In this document: positions 35,990 to 45,544 of the stretch, in pieces
Layout of the letters: each line of letters begins with the position of its first letter
How positions within the stretch are numbered: position 1 is the stretch's first letter
Assembly (NCBI RefSeq): GCF_001983165.1
Contig: NZ_MNPU01000008.1
Coordinates: 1-64,000 of the forward strand
Source of the DNA: Pseudomonas gessardii
GTDB taxonomy: Bacteria; Pseudomonadota; Gammaproteobacteria; Pseudomonadales; Pseudomonadaceae
Length of the DNA stretch: 64,000 bases
Reading direction: 5' to 3'
The notes under the pieces: generated by a model
Database searches by the model: none
The model's input: only the letters and a program-made list of their open reading frames with translations
What the model was told of the DNA's origin: nothing
Position numbers and translations under genes: made by a program

Positions 35990-36992
35990 TCAGTGGGTGC
36001 GGGTGACTTTGCTCAGGTGGCGGGGCTGGTCCGGGTCCATGCCCCGGGCCTGGGCCAGGCCTGCAGCCATCACATAGAAGCTCTGGATCGCCAGGATCGG
36101 GTCCAGGGCCGGGTGTTCGGCGCGGCTGAGGGTCAGGTCGCGTTCGGCAATATCGTCGGGCGCGGCCAGCAGCACCCGGGCCCCGCGTTGGCGCATCTCC
36201 GTGGCCAGGCTCAGCAGGCCCGGCTGCTCGGCGCCACGCGGGGCGAATACCAGCAACGGGTAGTTGTCATCGATCAGCGCCATCGGCCCGTGGCGCACTT
36301 CGGCGCTGCTGAAGGCTTCGGCCTGGATCGCCGAGGTCTCTTTGAGCTTGAGCGCGGCTTCCTGGGCGATGGCAAACCCGGCGCCACGGCCGATGACCAT
36401 CAGGCGCTGGCAATCGCGCAGGGCGTCGATGGCCAGGCTCCAGTCCTGGGTCGCCGCTTCGCGCAGGCCGGCGGGCAGGGCGTGGCAGGCTTCGAGCAGG
36501 CCGTCTTCCTGGTTCCAGTGCCCGACCAACTGGGCGCTGGCGCTCAAGGTGGCGATAAAGCTCTTGGTCGCGGCCACGCTGCGTTCGGGGCCGGCGCACA
36601 GCGGCACATGGAATTCGCAGGCGGCTTCCAGGGGCGAATCTTCGGCGTTGACCATCGACACACTCAAGGCCCCGCGCTTGCGCAGCAGGCGCAGGCTGTT
36701 GACCAGGTCCGGGCTTTGCCCCGACTGGGAGAAGCCGAAGGCCACCTGGCCGCTGACTTTCAGCGGCGCCTGCGCCAGGGTTACCACCGACATCGGCAGC
36801 GACGCCACGGGCACGCCCACGTGCTGCATGGTCAGGTAGGCGAAATAGCTGGCGGCGTGGTCCGAACTGCCACGGGCCACGGTCATCGCCACTTGCGGCG
36901 GCTGGCGGCGCAGGCGCCCGGCGACCTCGGCCAGCAGCGGGCCAAGGCATTGCAATTGGGCCGCGACGGCCTCACAGGAGGACAGGGCCTCT

Positions 36993-37012
<20 letters not shown>
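35990..37012 (-). CDS. SIS-domain glucosamine-6-phosphate deaminase (NagB-II type)
   Basis: 340-aa protein with two SIS sugar-isomerase domains (ARGSSDHAASYFAYL near 45; GRGAGFAIAQEAALKLKETS near 210; EVRHGPMALID). It resembles the isomerase half of GlmS without the glutaminase part. In the nag pathway it would turn GlcN-6-phosphate into fructose-6-phosphate and ammonia, replacing classical NagB, which is absent here. A TTG start (37012) has an excellent aaggag six bases upstream; an ATG at 37000 overlaps the nagA stop. Both starts overlap nagA, so translation is coupled. Confidence 0.9.
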
Positions 37013-38099
<1,087 letters not shown>

Positions 38100-38108
38100 G
38101 GCAGTTCT

Positions 38109-38867
38109 CTAAGGCCGCAGTTCGGCGGCAAAGTCATAGCGACGCAGCTCTGCGACAAAGTCGTAGTAGTCGTTGCGGCAGTAGGTGTCGGTGATCTCGA
38201 TCGGCGTGTTGTCGGCGGTGTAGCCGACCCGGGTCATCAGCAGCATGGCGGTGCCAGGGGCGATACCCACCAGGGCGGCGAATTCGTCCGAGGCGTTGAT
38301 GGCCTGGATGTGTTGCAGGGCCCGCACCACCGGTTTGCCGATGCCTTCGAGGTATTCGTAGAGCGAGCTGCCGATGGCCTGGGGGTTGGGAATGATCGAG
38401 GCGGGCAGGGTGCTCATTTCAATGGCCATCACGGTGTCATCTGCCTTGCGCAGACGCTTGAGCCGCGCCACTTTGGCGGTGGGCGACAGGCACAGGCGGA
38501 TCAGCTCCTCATGGGTCGGCGGGGTGATTTCCCGCTCCAGCCATTGGGAGCTGGGCACAAAGCCTTTGAGCCGCAGCATCTCGCTGAACCCCGAAAGGCG
38601 CGACAACGGCTGCTCCAGGCGCGGCGTGATAAAGGTGCCGGAGCCCTGGTTGCGACGAATCAGGCCTTGGGCGAACAACACTTCCAGCGCTTTACGGGCC
38701 GTCACCCGGGAAATGCTCAACTGCTCGCTGAGCGCGCGTTCGGAGGGCAGGGCCTGCTCGGATTTCCACTGGCCGGCATGGATCGCCGCTTCCAGGCTGC
38801 GGGCCAATTGCAGGTACAGCGGGGTGGATTGCTTGTCGTCGGGGCGCAGGGCCTGGATAGGATTCAT
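38109..38867 (-). CDS. nagR: GntR/HutC regulator of GlcNAc use
   Basis: 252-aa regulator: N-terminal winged helix-turn-helix (LPSERALSEQLSISRVTARKALEVL) and C-terminal UTRA domain (IEITDTYCRNDYYDFVAELRR). It is the first gene of the nag operon, so it should regulate its own transcript. The effector is probably a GlcNAc-6-phosphate or GlcN-6-phosphate type metabolite, by family analogy. Candidate operators lie just upstream. Confidence 0.9.
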   Translation of the reverse strand: MNPIQALRPDDKQSTPLYLQLARSLEAAIHAGQWKSEQALPSERALSEQLSISRVTARKALEVLFAQGLIRRNQGSGTFITPRLEQPLSRLSGFSEMLRLKGFVPSSQWLEREITPPTHEELIRLCLSPTAKVARLKRLRKADDTVMAIEMSTLPASIIPNPQAIGSSLYEYLEGIGKPVVRALQHIQAINASDEFAALVGIAPGTAMLLMTRVGYTADNTPIEITDTYCRNDYYDFVAELRRYDFAAELRP

Positions 38868-38922
38868 CTGTGGGTTTCCGATGCGGTTATTGGAGTGTTG
38901 TCGCCCGGTAATGGCCGGAAAT

Positions 38923-39014
38923 TAATACCACTTAAATACCATGTCAATGCCGCCAAAAGCGTGCAGAGCCGGGTTTTAAGGGGCTTTTTCAGGGGGTGGT
39001 ATCAAGTGGTATTA
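38923..39014. promoter_or_regulatory. Candidate NagR operators upstream of nagR
   Basis: The element taataccacttaaatacca (38923-38941) and a close inverse copy, tggtatcaagtggtatta (38997-39014), lie in the gap between nagR and the L,D-transpeptidase gene. Both contain the TAATACCACTT core, in opposite orientation. The position suits NagR binding; binding is inferred. Confidence 0.6.
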
Positions 39015-39128
39015 GAGAGGTCTTGGTCGAGCGCAGAAATGCACAGCCCCTGCCGATGAAATGGTATTCACCGGCAGGGGCTGGAGGGGGGATAGGTTTT
39101 TTTTGAATTATTTTACGAACGGTCGCGG

Positions 39129-39632
39129 TTACGGGCGGATCTCGATCATCGTGCCGTCCTTGACCAGGTTCCACACTTCACGCATGTCGACATTGCGCAT
39201 GCCGATGCAGCCGTCGGTCCAGTCCAGGGTATGGAGCCACTGTTCCGGGTATTCCTCACTGTCTGGCGTGCCGTGGATCATGATCATGCTGCCGGGCTTG
39301 ACCCCTTCGCGACGGGCGCGGGCAGCATCGCTGATATTGGGGTAGGAGATATGCATGGACAGGTTGAAGCGATCGCTGGTCTTGCGCCAGTCGATCCAGT
39401 AGAAGCCTTCCGGGGTGCGGCGGTCGCCTTCGATCAGTTTGTGGCCCTTGGGGTTCTTGCCCAGGGAGATGCGGTAGGTCTTCAGCGGTTTGCCATCGTT
39501 GATCAGTTGCAACTGATGGGCGGACTTGAGCACCAGGATCTTCTCGACGGTTTTACCGCCCAGGGTTTGCAGGGAGGTAGCGCACGACAGCGTGGCGAAC
39601 GACAGGCAGAGCAGAGCAAGCAACCAACGCAT
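39129..39632 (-). CDS. L,D-transpeptidase family (YkuD) protein
   Basis: 167-aa envelope protein with a signal peptide (MRWLLALLCLSFATLSCA) and a YkuD domain. The catalytic region reads IHGTPDS and later WTDGCIGMRN, with the conserved histidine and cysteine. Such enzymes cross-link peptidoglycan or attach proteins to it. I start at 39632, which gives the signal peptide and has an aaggga upstream; the frame is open further upstream. Confidence 0.9.
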   Translation of the reverse strand: MRWLLALLCLSFATLSCATSLQTLGGKTVEKILVLKSAHQLQLINDGKPLKTYRISLGKNPKGHKLIEGDRRTPEGFYWIDWRKTSDRFNLSMHISYPNISDAARARREGVKPGSMIMIHGTPDSEEYPEQWLHTLDWTDGCIGMRNVDMREVWNLVKDGTMIEIRP

Positions 39633-39655
39633 TGCAGCGATATCCCTTTCGATTG

Positions 39656-40204
39656 TTATTGTGCCGGGTGAGTCAAGGGTGGCACCGATTCGCTGCGCAC
39701 GGGAAACACCTGTTGCCGACGGTCGGCGAAAAAGCATTCTAAGGTACGCCTGACCGTGCGGAAAGCCAGCTCGGACCAAGGGATGTCCGCTTCATCGAAT
39801 AGTCTGACTTCCAGGCTCTCGGGGCCGGCGGCAAAGTCCAGGTCGATCAGTTCGGCGCGGTAGAAGATATGCACCTGGCTGATGTGCGGGACGTCGATCA
39901 GCGTGTAGATCGTCAGGTTGCGCACCCTGGCGCAGGCTTCTTCCAGGGTTTCGCGCAGGGCGCCCTGTTCCACGGTCTCGCCGTTCTCCATAAAGCCCGC
40001 CGGCAGGGTCCAGTAGCCCAGGCGCGGCTCGATGGCACGCCGGCACAGCAGCACCTGGTTGCCCCAGACGGGCAGGGTGCCAGCAACGATATTGGGATTC
40101 TGGTAGTGAATGGTCTGACAGTGGTCACACACATAACGCAGGCGCGCGTCGCCTTCGGGAATGCGCTGGGTGACCGGTTTACCGCACTGGCTGCAGAAAT
40201 TCAT
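39656..40204 (-). CDS. NUDIX hydrolase with zinc ribbon
   Basis: 182-aa protein beginning MNFCSQCGKPV. A zinc ribbon of two CxxC pairs (CSQC and CDHC) precedes a NUDIX domain whose box reads GFMENGETVEQGALRETLEE. The pattern resembles NudC-like or ADP-ribose-type pyrophosphatases; the substrate is not clear. The longer frame to 40318 is unlikely because the zinc ribbon normally starts the protein. Confidence 0.9.
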   Translation of the reverse strand: MNFCSQCGKPVTQRIPEGDARLRYVCDHCQTIHYQNPNIVAGTLPVWGNQVLLCRRAIEPRLGYWTLPAGFMENGETVEQGALRETLEEACARVRNLTIYTLIDVPHISQVHIFYRAELIDLDFAAGPESLEVRLFDEADIPWSELAFRTVRRTLECFFADRRQQVFPVRSESVPPLTHPAQ

Positions 40205-40350
40205 GCTTGGGTTCCTGGGGACTGCGCCTATCTTGGCGTGCAGGGCAGTGGCCTGCAAGTTGTCGTTTAGCGACACCGCCGGGGTTTTGGGGTTGGGCAC
40301 CCGTACGCTTTGGTGCATGATGCAAGGTAGCCAACAGATCGAGATGACTC

Positions 40351-40953
40351 ATGCTGGACGAGCTACTTCGCCGGGTAAGCAATCACACGCCACGCACGCT
40401 GGAAACTGACGGCCGTTTCCCCGAGGCCGCCGTGCTGGTGCCGATTACCCGTAGTGACGAACCCGAGCTGATCCTGACCCTGCGTGCCAGCGGCCTGTCG
40501 ACCCATGGCGGCGAAGTGGCGTTCCCGGGGGGGCGCCGCGACCCCGAAGACCCGGACCTGGTGTTCACCGCGCTGCGCGAGGCCGAAGAAGAAATCGGCC
40601 TGCCACCGGGCCTGGTGGAGGTGATCGGGCCTTTGAGCCCCCTGATTTCCCTGCACGGCATCCGCGTGACCCCGTATGTGGGGGTGATCCCCGATTACGT
40701 CGAGTACCTGGCCAACGATGCCGAGATTGCCGCCGTATTCAGCGTGCCCCTGGAGTTTTTCCGCCAGGACCCGCGCGAGCATACCCACCGTATCGATTAC
40801 CAGGGCCGCAGTTGGTATGTGCCCAGCTATCGCTTTGGTGAATACAAGATATGGGGTCTGACGGCAATCATGATCGTCGAGTTGATCAACCTGCTCTATG
40901 ACGATGCCGACATCAGCCTGCACCGTCCGCCGAAAAGCTTTATCAATACTTAA
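40351..40953 (+). CDS. CoA pyrophosphatase-like NUDIX hydrolase
   Basis: 200-aa protein with the extended NUDIX signature of the NudL/YeaB group: LRASGLSTHGGEVAFPGGRR (the UPF0035-type segment upstream) and REAEEEIGL. Members cleave CoA and its derivatives. It is divergent from the zinc-ribbon NUDIX gene and followed by the carbonic-anhydrase-like gene 36 bases on. Confidence 0.9.
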   Translation: MLDELLRRVSNHTPRTLETDGRFPEAAVLVPITRSDEPELILTLRASGLSTHGGEVAFPGGRRDPEDPDLVFTALREAEEEIGLPPGLVEVIGPLSPLISLHGIRVTPYVGVIPDYVEYLANDAEIAAVFSVPLEFFRQDPREHTHRIDYQGRSWYVPSYRFGEYKIWGLTAIMIVELINLLYDDADISLHRPPKSFINT

Positions 40954-40989
40954 AGCCATCGTTTAAATGGCAAGCCGTGAGGGAAGACC

Positions 40990-41514
40990 ATGAAATACCG
41001 CCTGGGCGATGCCCGCGTCGAGACCCATCCCCACAGCTGGGTGGCCCCCAATGCCACGCTGGTGGGCAAGGTCAAGCTGGAGGAGGGCGCCAACGTCTGG
41101 TTCAACGCGGTGTTGCGTGGCGACAACGAACTGATCCTGATCGGCAAGAACAGCAACGTGCAGGACGGTAGCGTGATGCACACCGACATGGGCTACCCGC
41201 TGACCCTGGGCACGGGGGTGACGGTGGGGCATAACGCCATGCTGCATGGCTGTACTGTCGGCGACTACAGCCTGGTTGGCATCAATGCGGTGATTCTCAA
41301 CGGCGCCAAAATCGGCCGGCACTGCATCATTGGCGCCAACTCGTTGATCGGCGAGGGCAAGGAAATCCCCGATGGCTCGCTGGTGATGGGCTCGCCGGGC
41401 AAGGTGGTGCGGGAATTGACCGAGCAACAGAAAAGAATGCTGGAGGCCAGTGCTGCGCACTATGTGCATAACTCGCAGCGTTATGCCCGTGACCTGGCCG
41501 AGCAGTCGGAATGA
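40990..41514 (+). CDS. Gamma-class carbonic anhydrase family protein
   Basis: 174-aa left-handed beta-helix protein (hexapeptide repeats such as [11 protein letters not shown] and [15 protein letters not shown]). The three metal-binding histidines are present in VMHTDMG and [10 protein letters not shown]. Family members include active carbonic anhydrases and YrdA/PaaY-like proteins; the actual activity is undecided. Its stop overlaps the next start by ATGA. Confidence 0.92.
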   Translation: MKYRLGDARVETHPHSWVAPNATLVGKVKLEEGANVWFNAVLRGDNELILIGKNSNVQDGSVMHTDMGYPLTLGTGVTVGHNAMLHGCTVGDYSLVGINAVILNGAKIGRHCIIGANSLIGEGKEIPDGSLVMGSPGKVVRELTEQQKRMLEASAAHYVHNSQRYARDLAEQSE

Positions 41515-41726
41515 ACCCGGTTGAACGTCCCGTTGCCTCGCCCTGTGTGAGCATTTGTGCGCTGGACGACGACGATATCTGCACCGGTTGCCAGCGCACT
41601 GTCGATGAAATCACCCGTTGGAGCCGCATGGACAATGCCGAGCGCCGGGTGGTGCTGGGGTTGTGTCATGAGCGGGCGAAGGCCAGTGGGGTGTTGTGGA
41701 TGATTCCTGGAAAATCCGGCGCCTGA
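41511..41726 (+). CDS. DUF1289 small cysteine protein
   Basis: 71-aa protein of the DUF1289 type: [20 protein letters not shown] and an EITRW motif, with four cysteines suited to metal or iron-sulfur binding. It overlaps the previous gene by four bases, so the two are translated together. Function unknown. Confidence 0.92.
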   Translation: MNPVERPVASPCVSICALDDDDICTGCQRTVDEITRWSRMDNAERRVVLGLCHERAKASGVLWMIPGKSGA

Positions 41727-41731
41727 AAGGG

Positions 41732-41806
41732 CGCTATCGCAGGCAAGCCAGCTCCCACCTTTGAAGTGCATTTCAACAGGTGGGAGCTGGCTTGCCTGCG
41801 ATGAGG
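41732..41806. repeat. REPIN after the DUF1289 gene
   Basis: Inverted REP pair (gcaggcaagccagctcccac / gtgggagctggcttgcctgc) six bases after the stop codon. It is the same subtype as the copy at 13508. Confidence 0.92.
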
Positions 41807-41870
41807 CCCCTCCAGACGACATCCCTTTAATTGTGTACCCTGTGCGCATTACCCACAGGTCCCTCGCCCC

Positions 41871-42338
41871 ATGCTCTTCCTGATTGCCTATATCAGCAGC
41901 GTCGTGCTGATCAACTTCGCCTTTTCCACCGCCCCGCACCTGGATGTCATCTGGTCCGCCTGGGGTGGCCTGGTGTTTATCCTGCGGGACATGGTGCAAA
42001 CGCGCTTCGGCCACGGGGCGATTATCGCCATGCTCGCGGCGCTGGTGCTGTCCTATATCACCTCCGACCCGTCCATCGCCCTGGCCAGCGCCACGGCGTT
42101 CGCGGTCTCCGAGTGCATCGACTGGCTGGTCTTCAGCATCACCAAGCGCCCATTGCACGACCGACTGTGGATCAGCTCGGCACTGAGCATTCCCCTGGAT
42201 ACCTTTATCTTTTTTGGCCTGATCGGCGCGTTGACGCCGGCCGTGGTCGGCACCGCCCTGGCCTCGAAATTTGCCGGGGTCACCGTGGTGTGGCTGGCCA
42301 TGGCCTGGCGTTTGCGGCACCAGCGTGTCGCCAACTGA
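41871..42338 (+). CDS. VUT-family membrane protein (queuosine-precursor-transporter-like)
   Basis: 155-aa inner-membrane protein with about five hydrophobic segments. The sequence (VLINFAFSTAPHLDVIW, FILRDMVQTRFG, SECIDWLVFSITKRPLHDRLWISS) resembles the VUT/YhhQ family, whose members carry queuosine precursors. The substrate is inferred from the family only. Confidence 0.75.
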   Translation: MLFLIAYISSVVLINFAFSTAPHLDVIWSAWGGLVFILRDMVQTRFGHGAIIAMLAALVLSYITSDPSIALASATAFAVSECIDWLVFSITKRPLHDRLWISSALSIPLDTFIFFGLIGALTPAVVGTALASKFAGVTVVWLAMAWRLRHQRVAN

Positions 42339-42407
42339 GGCCAATGCGTGCCGTTCATGTAAAATGCCGGCCTTTCTCCCCCTGATCCGCTCCCCTGAGG
42401 ACCTGAG

Positions 42408-43589
42408 ATGACCCGAATCGGAACTCCATTGTCGCCAACCGCGACCCGCGTATTGATGTGTGGCTGCGGTGAGCTGGGCAAGGAAGTGGTAATCGAACTG
42501 CAACGCCTGGGCGTTGAAGTGATTGCCGTGGATCGCTACGCCAACGCGCCGGCCATGCAGGTGGCGCATCGCAGCCACGTGATCAACATGCTCGACGGCG
42601 CGGCCCTGCGTGCGGTGATCGAGGCGGAAAAACCGCACTTTATCGTCCCGGAAATCGAAGCCATCGCCACCGGCACCCTGGTGGAGCTGGAGGCCGAAGG
42701 CTTTACCGTGATCCCCACCGCCCGTGCGGCGCTGTTGACCATGAACCGTGAAGGCATCCGCCGCCTGGCCGCGGAAGAGCTGGACCTGCCGACCTCGCCG
42801 TACCACTTTGCCGACACCGTGGAAGACTACCGCAAGGCCGTCGAAGACCTGGGCTTCCCCTGCGTGGTCAAGCCGGTGATGAGTTCGTCGGGCAAGGGCC
42901 AGAGCCTATTGCGCAGCGTCGATGACGTGCAGAAAGCCTGGGACTACGCCCAGGAAGGCGGCCGCGCCGGCAAGGGCCGGGTGATCATCGAAGGGTTTAT
43001 CGACTTTGATTACGAAATCACCCTGCTGACCGTGCGTCACGTGGGTGGCACCACCTTCTGCGCGCCTGTGGGCCATCGTCAGGAGAAGGGTGACTACCAG
43101 GAATCCTGGCAGCCCCAGGCCATGAGCCCGGCGGCCCTGGCTGAATCCGAGCGCGTCGCCAAAGCCGTGACCGAGGCCCTGGGTGGCCGTGGCCTGTTTG
43201 GGGTCGAGCTGTTTATCAAGGGCGACCAGGTGTGGTTCAGCGAAGTCTCGCCGCGCCCCCACGACACCGGGCTGGTGACCTTGATTTCCCAGGACTTGTC
43301 GCAGTTTGCCCTGCATGCGCGGGCGATCCTGGGCTTGCCGATTCCGTTGATCCGCCAGTTCGGGCCTTCGGCTTCGGCGGTGATCCTGGTGGAAGGGCAG
43401 TCGACCCAGACAGCGTTCGCCAACCTCGGCGCGGCCCTGAGCGAGCCGGACACGGCATTGCGTCTGTTCGGCAAGCCAGAAGTGAATGGCCAGCGCCGCA
43501 TGGGCGTGGCGCTGGCGCGGGATGAGTCGATCGAGGCTGCCCGGGCCAAGGCGACCCGTGCTTCCCAGGCGGTGGTTGTAGAGCTCTAA
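42408..43589 (+). CDS. purT: Formate-dependent GAR transformylase
   Basis: 393-aa ATP-grasp enzyme that formylates GAR with formate and ATP in purine synthesis. Conserved pieces include [47 protein letters not shown] and [14 protein letters not shown]. The start has gagga upstream. It is convergent with the MHS transporter gene, with a palindromic repeat between. Confidence 0.97.
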   Translation: MTRIGTPLSPTATRVLMCGCGELGKEVVIELQRLGVEVIAVDRYANAPAMQVAHRSHVINMLDGAALRAVIEAEKPHFIVPEIEAIATGTLVELEAEGFTVIPTARAALLTMNREGIRRLAAEELDLPTSPYHFADTVEDYRKAVEDLGFPCVVKPVMSSSGKGQSLLRSVDDVQKAWDYAQEGGRAGKGRVIIEGFIDFDYEITLLTVRHVGGTTFCAPVGHRQEKGDYQESWQPQAMSPAALAESERVAKAVTEALGGRGLFGVELFIKGDQVWFSEVSPRPHDTGLVTLISQDLSQFALHARAILGLPIPLIRQFGPSASAVILVEGQSTQTAFANLGAALSEPDTALRLFGKPEVNGQRRMGVALARDESIEAARAKATRASQAVVVEL

Positions 43590-43597
43590 ACCGAGTT

Positions 43598-43701
43598 GAT
43601 CGTTCCCACGCTCTGCGTGGGAACGCCTCTTGTGACGCTCTGCGTCATGCTTCGGACGCAAAGCGTCCTGGGCTGCATTCCCACGCGGAGCGTGGGAACG
43701 A
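43598..43701. repeat. Palindromic repeat between purT and MHS transporter
   Basis: 104-bp member of the gatcgttcccacgctctg family, between convergent genes: eight bases after the purT stop and six before the transporter stop. The central part differs from the copies at 19545. Confidence 0.9.
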
Positions 43702-43707
43702 GTGTGG

Positions 43708-45018
43708 TCAGGCGACTTTGTTCAAATCGTTATCCCGCGTCTCTTTCAGGCACAGCACCGCAATCAAGCTGAGCAACGCTGCCGCCGACACATACCCGCC
43801 GACATAACTGAGCCCACCCATCGCCACCAGTTTGGTCGCGAAAAACGGTGCGGCCGAAGCGCCAACGATCCCGCCCAGGTTATACGCCGCCGACGCCCCG
43901 GTATAACGCACGCGTGTCGGAAACAGTTCCGGCAACAGCGCCCCCATCGGCGCAAAGGTCACGCCCATCAGGAACAGTTCCAGGCACAGGAACAGCGCCA
44001 CCGCCCAGGTCGAGCCATGGGTCAGCAACGGTTCCATGGTGAACCCTGAAAGAATCGCCAGCACCGCACCGACGATCAGCACCGGTTTGCGCCCATAACG
44101 GTCGCTGGCCAGGGCTGCCAGCGGGGTGGCCGCGCCCATGAACAGCACGGCAAAGCACAGCAGGGCGAGGAAGGTTTCGCGGCTGTAGCCCAGGGTGCTC
44201 ACGCCGTAACTCAGGGAAAACGCCGTGGTGATATAGAACAGCGCATAACACACCACCATCGCTGCCGCGCCGAGCAGTACCTGCAACCAATGCTGGCTGA
44301 ACAGCTCCACCAGCGGCACTTTCACCGGTTTTTCCTTGGCCACGGCGTTGGCGAACACTGGGGTTTCGTGCAGTTTGAGGCGTGCATACAGGCCCACCAT
44401 CACCAACGCGGCGCTGAGCAGGAACGGAATGCGCCAGCCCCAGCTGCGAAATTGCTCATCGTCCAGGTTCATCGCCAGGATCAGGAACAGCCCGTTGGCC
44501 GCCAAAAAGCCAATGGAAGGCCCCAGTTGCGGGAACATGCCGAACCAGGCGCGCTTGCCCTTGGGCGCGTTCTCGGTGGCCAGCAGTGCGGCACCGCCCC
44601 ATTCCCCACCCAGGCCAAGGCCCTGGCCGAAACGCAGCACGCACAGCAGGATCGGTGCCCAGGCGCCGATGCTGTCGTAACCCGGCAACAGGCCGATCAG
44701 GGTGGTACACACGCCCATCAGCAGCAATGAGGCGACCAGCGTCGACTTGCGCCCGATCCGGTCACCGAAATGGCCGAACAGCGCCGAGCCCAGGGGGCGG
44801 GCGATGAACGCGATACCGAAGGTCAGGAACGCCGCCAGCATCTGCGCGGTGCCGGAGCTCTGCGGGAAGAACACCGGGCCGATCACCAGCGCGGCGGCCG
44901 TGGCGTAGATATAGAAGTCGTAGAACTCGATGGCGGTGCCGATGATGCTCGCGGTCGCGACGCGGCTGGTCGAGTTGGTCGGGGCGGCGGGAGCGGCCTC
45001 GTCATAGGTGGTGCTCAT
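43708..45018 (-). CDS. MFS transporter, metabolite:H+ symporter (MHS) family
   Basis: 436-aa inner-membrane permease with twelve predicted segments. MHS signatures are ATASIIGTAIEFYDFYIYATAA in the first segment, GHFGDRIGRKSTL in loop 2-3, and LRFGQGLGLGGEWGGA. Substrates in the family include dicarboxylates, betaines and shikimate; the one here is unknown. I start at ATG 45018, which has aggga upstream; in-frame starts at 45039 and 45078 are weaker. Confidence 0.9.
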   Translation of the reverse strand: MSTTYDEAAPAAPTNSTSRVATASIIGTAIEFYDFYIYATAAALVIGPVFFPQSSGTAQMLAAFLTFGIAFIARPLGSALFGHFGDRIGRKSTLVASLLLMGVCTTLIGLLPGYDSIGAWAPILLCVLRFGQGLGLGGEWGGAALLATENAPKGKRAWFGMFPQLGPSIGFLAANGLFLILAMNLDDEQFRSWGWRIPFLLSAALVMVGLYARLKLHETPVFANAVAKEKPVKVPLVELFSQHWLQVLLGAAAMVVCYALFYITTAFSLSYGVSTLGYSRETFLALLCFAVLFMGAATPLAALASDRYGRKPVLIVGAVLAILSGFTMEPLLTHGSTWAVALFLCLELFLMGVTFAPMGALLPELFPTRVRYTGASAAYNLGGIVGASAAPFFATKLVAMGGLSYVGGYVSAAALLSLIAVLCLKETRDNDLNKVA

Positions 45019-45272
45019 TGAGGTATCCCTGATGGTCATTGCGCCTTTGGCGCGGATTATTATTGGTCTTGCACCCATGGATCAGGGCAGTGCGCGGCGT
45101 CGGCTCGGGATGGGAGCGTACCGGTCAGACACGGTGTTGCAGTGCCTGGACACGCTCAGTGCGGATAGCACGCGGTCGGGCGGGGGGCTTGGGTAAGCTT
45201 GATCGATTATAGGAAGGCGCACGCGCTGCAAACAAGGGCTGAAGCGCGGTCTTTAGGGCTGCAAAGATCAAA
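45019..45272. other. Gene-free stretch upstream of the MHS transporter
   Basis: No credible reading frame, RNA gene or clear regulatory palindrome was seen. It should contain the transporter promoter. It runs into a nested repeat structure that fills the rest of the intergenic region up to 45544. Confidence 0.6.
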
Positions 45273-45527
45273 TGTGGGAGCGGGCTTGCCCTAATGCCAG
45301 TCAGTTAAGCCTTTTTGTAGGAGCGAGCTTGCTCGCGAAGAACTTGAGAGCGCCGCGTTTACCTAGCAAACACGCGTTATCGTTGACGTCCTTCGCGAGC
45401 AAGCTCGCTCCTACAGAAAGCAGAATCCGCTTAACTGACTGGCATTAGGGCTTGCCCGCGATGACGGTGTGTCAGTCAGAGTTGCATTAACTGACCCGCC
45501 GCTATCGCGAGCAAGCCCGCTCCCACA
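45273..45527. repeat. REPIN interrupted by a MITE
   Basis: The outer ends are tgtgggagcgggcttgccc (45273-45291) and gcgagcaagcccgctcccac (to 45526), the usual REPIN arms. The left arm is broken after gggcttgccc, which is repeated at 45448-45457 where the REP sequence continues. The interrupting segment is the element at 45292-45447. Confidence 0.93.
45292..45447. mobile_element. 156-bp MITE carrying an internal REPIN
   Basis: Perfect 19-bp terminal inverted repeats: taatgccagtcagttaagc at 45292-45310 and its complement at 45429-45447. They are flanked by a perfect 10-bp duplication, gggcttgccc (45282-45291 and 45448-45457). There is no reading frame inside. The interior is itself a REPIN of another subtype, with arms tgtaggagcgagcttgctcg (from 45316) and its inverse (ending 45415). 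A 10-bp duplication would fit mobilisation by an IS4-type transposase; no source element is in the window. Confidence 0.92.
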
Positions 45528-45544
45528 CAAGCCTGCTCTTACAT

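Noticed and set aside
41838..41862. preQ1 riboswitch upstream of the VUT-family gene
   Set aside because: A small hairpin (cctgtg/cacagg) is present, but the A-rich tail and conserved loop bases of preQ1 riboswitches are not seen.
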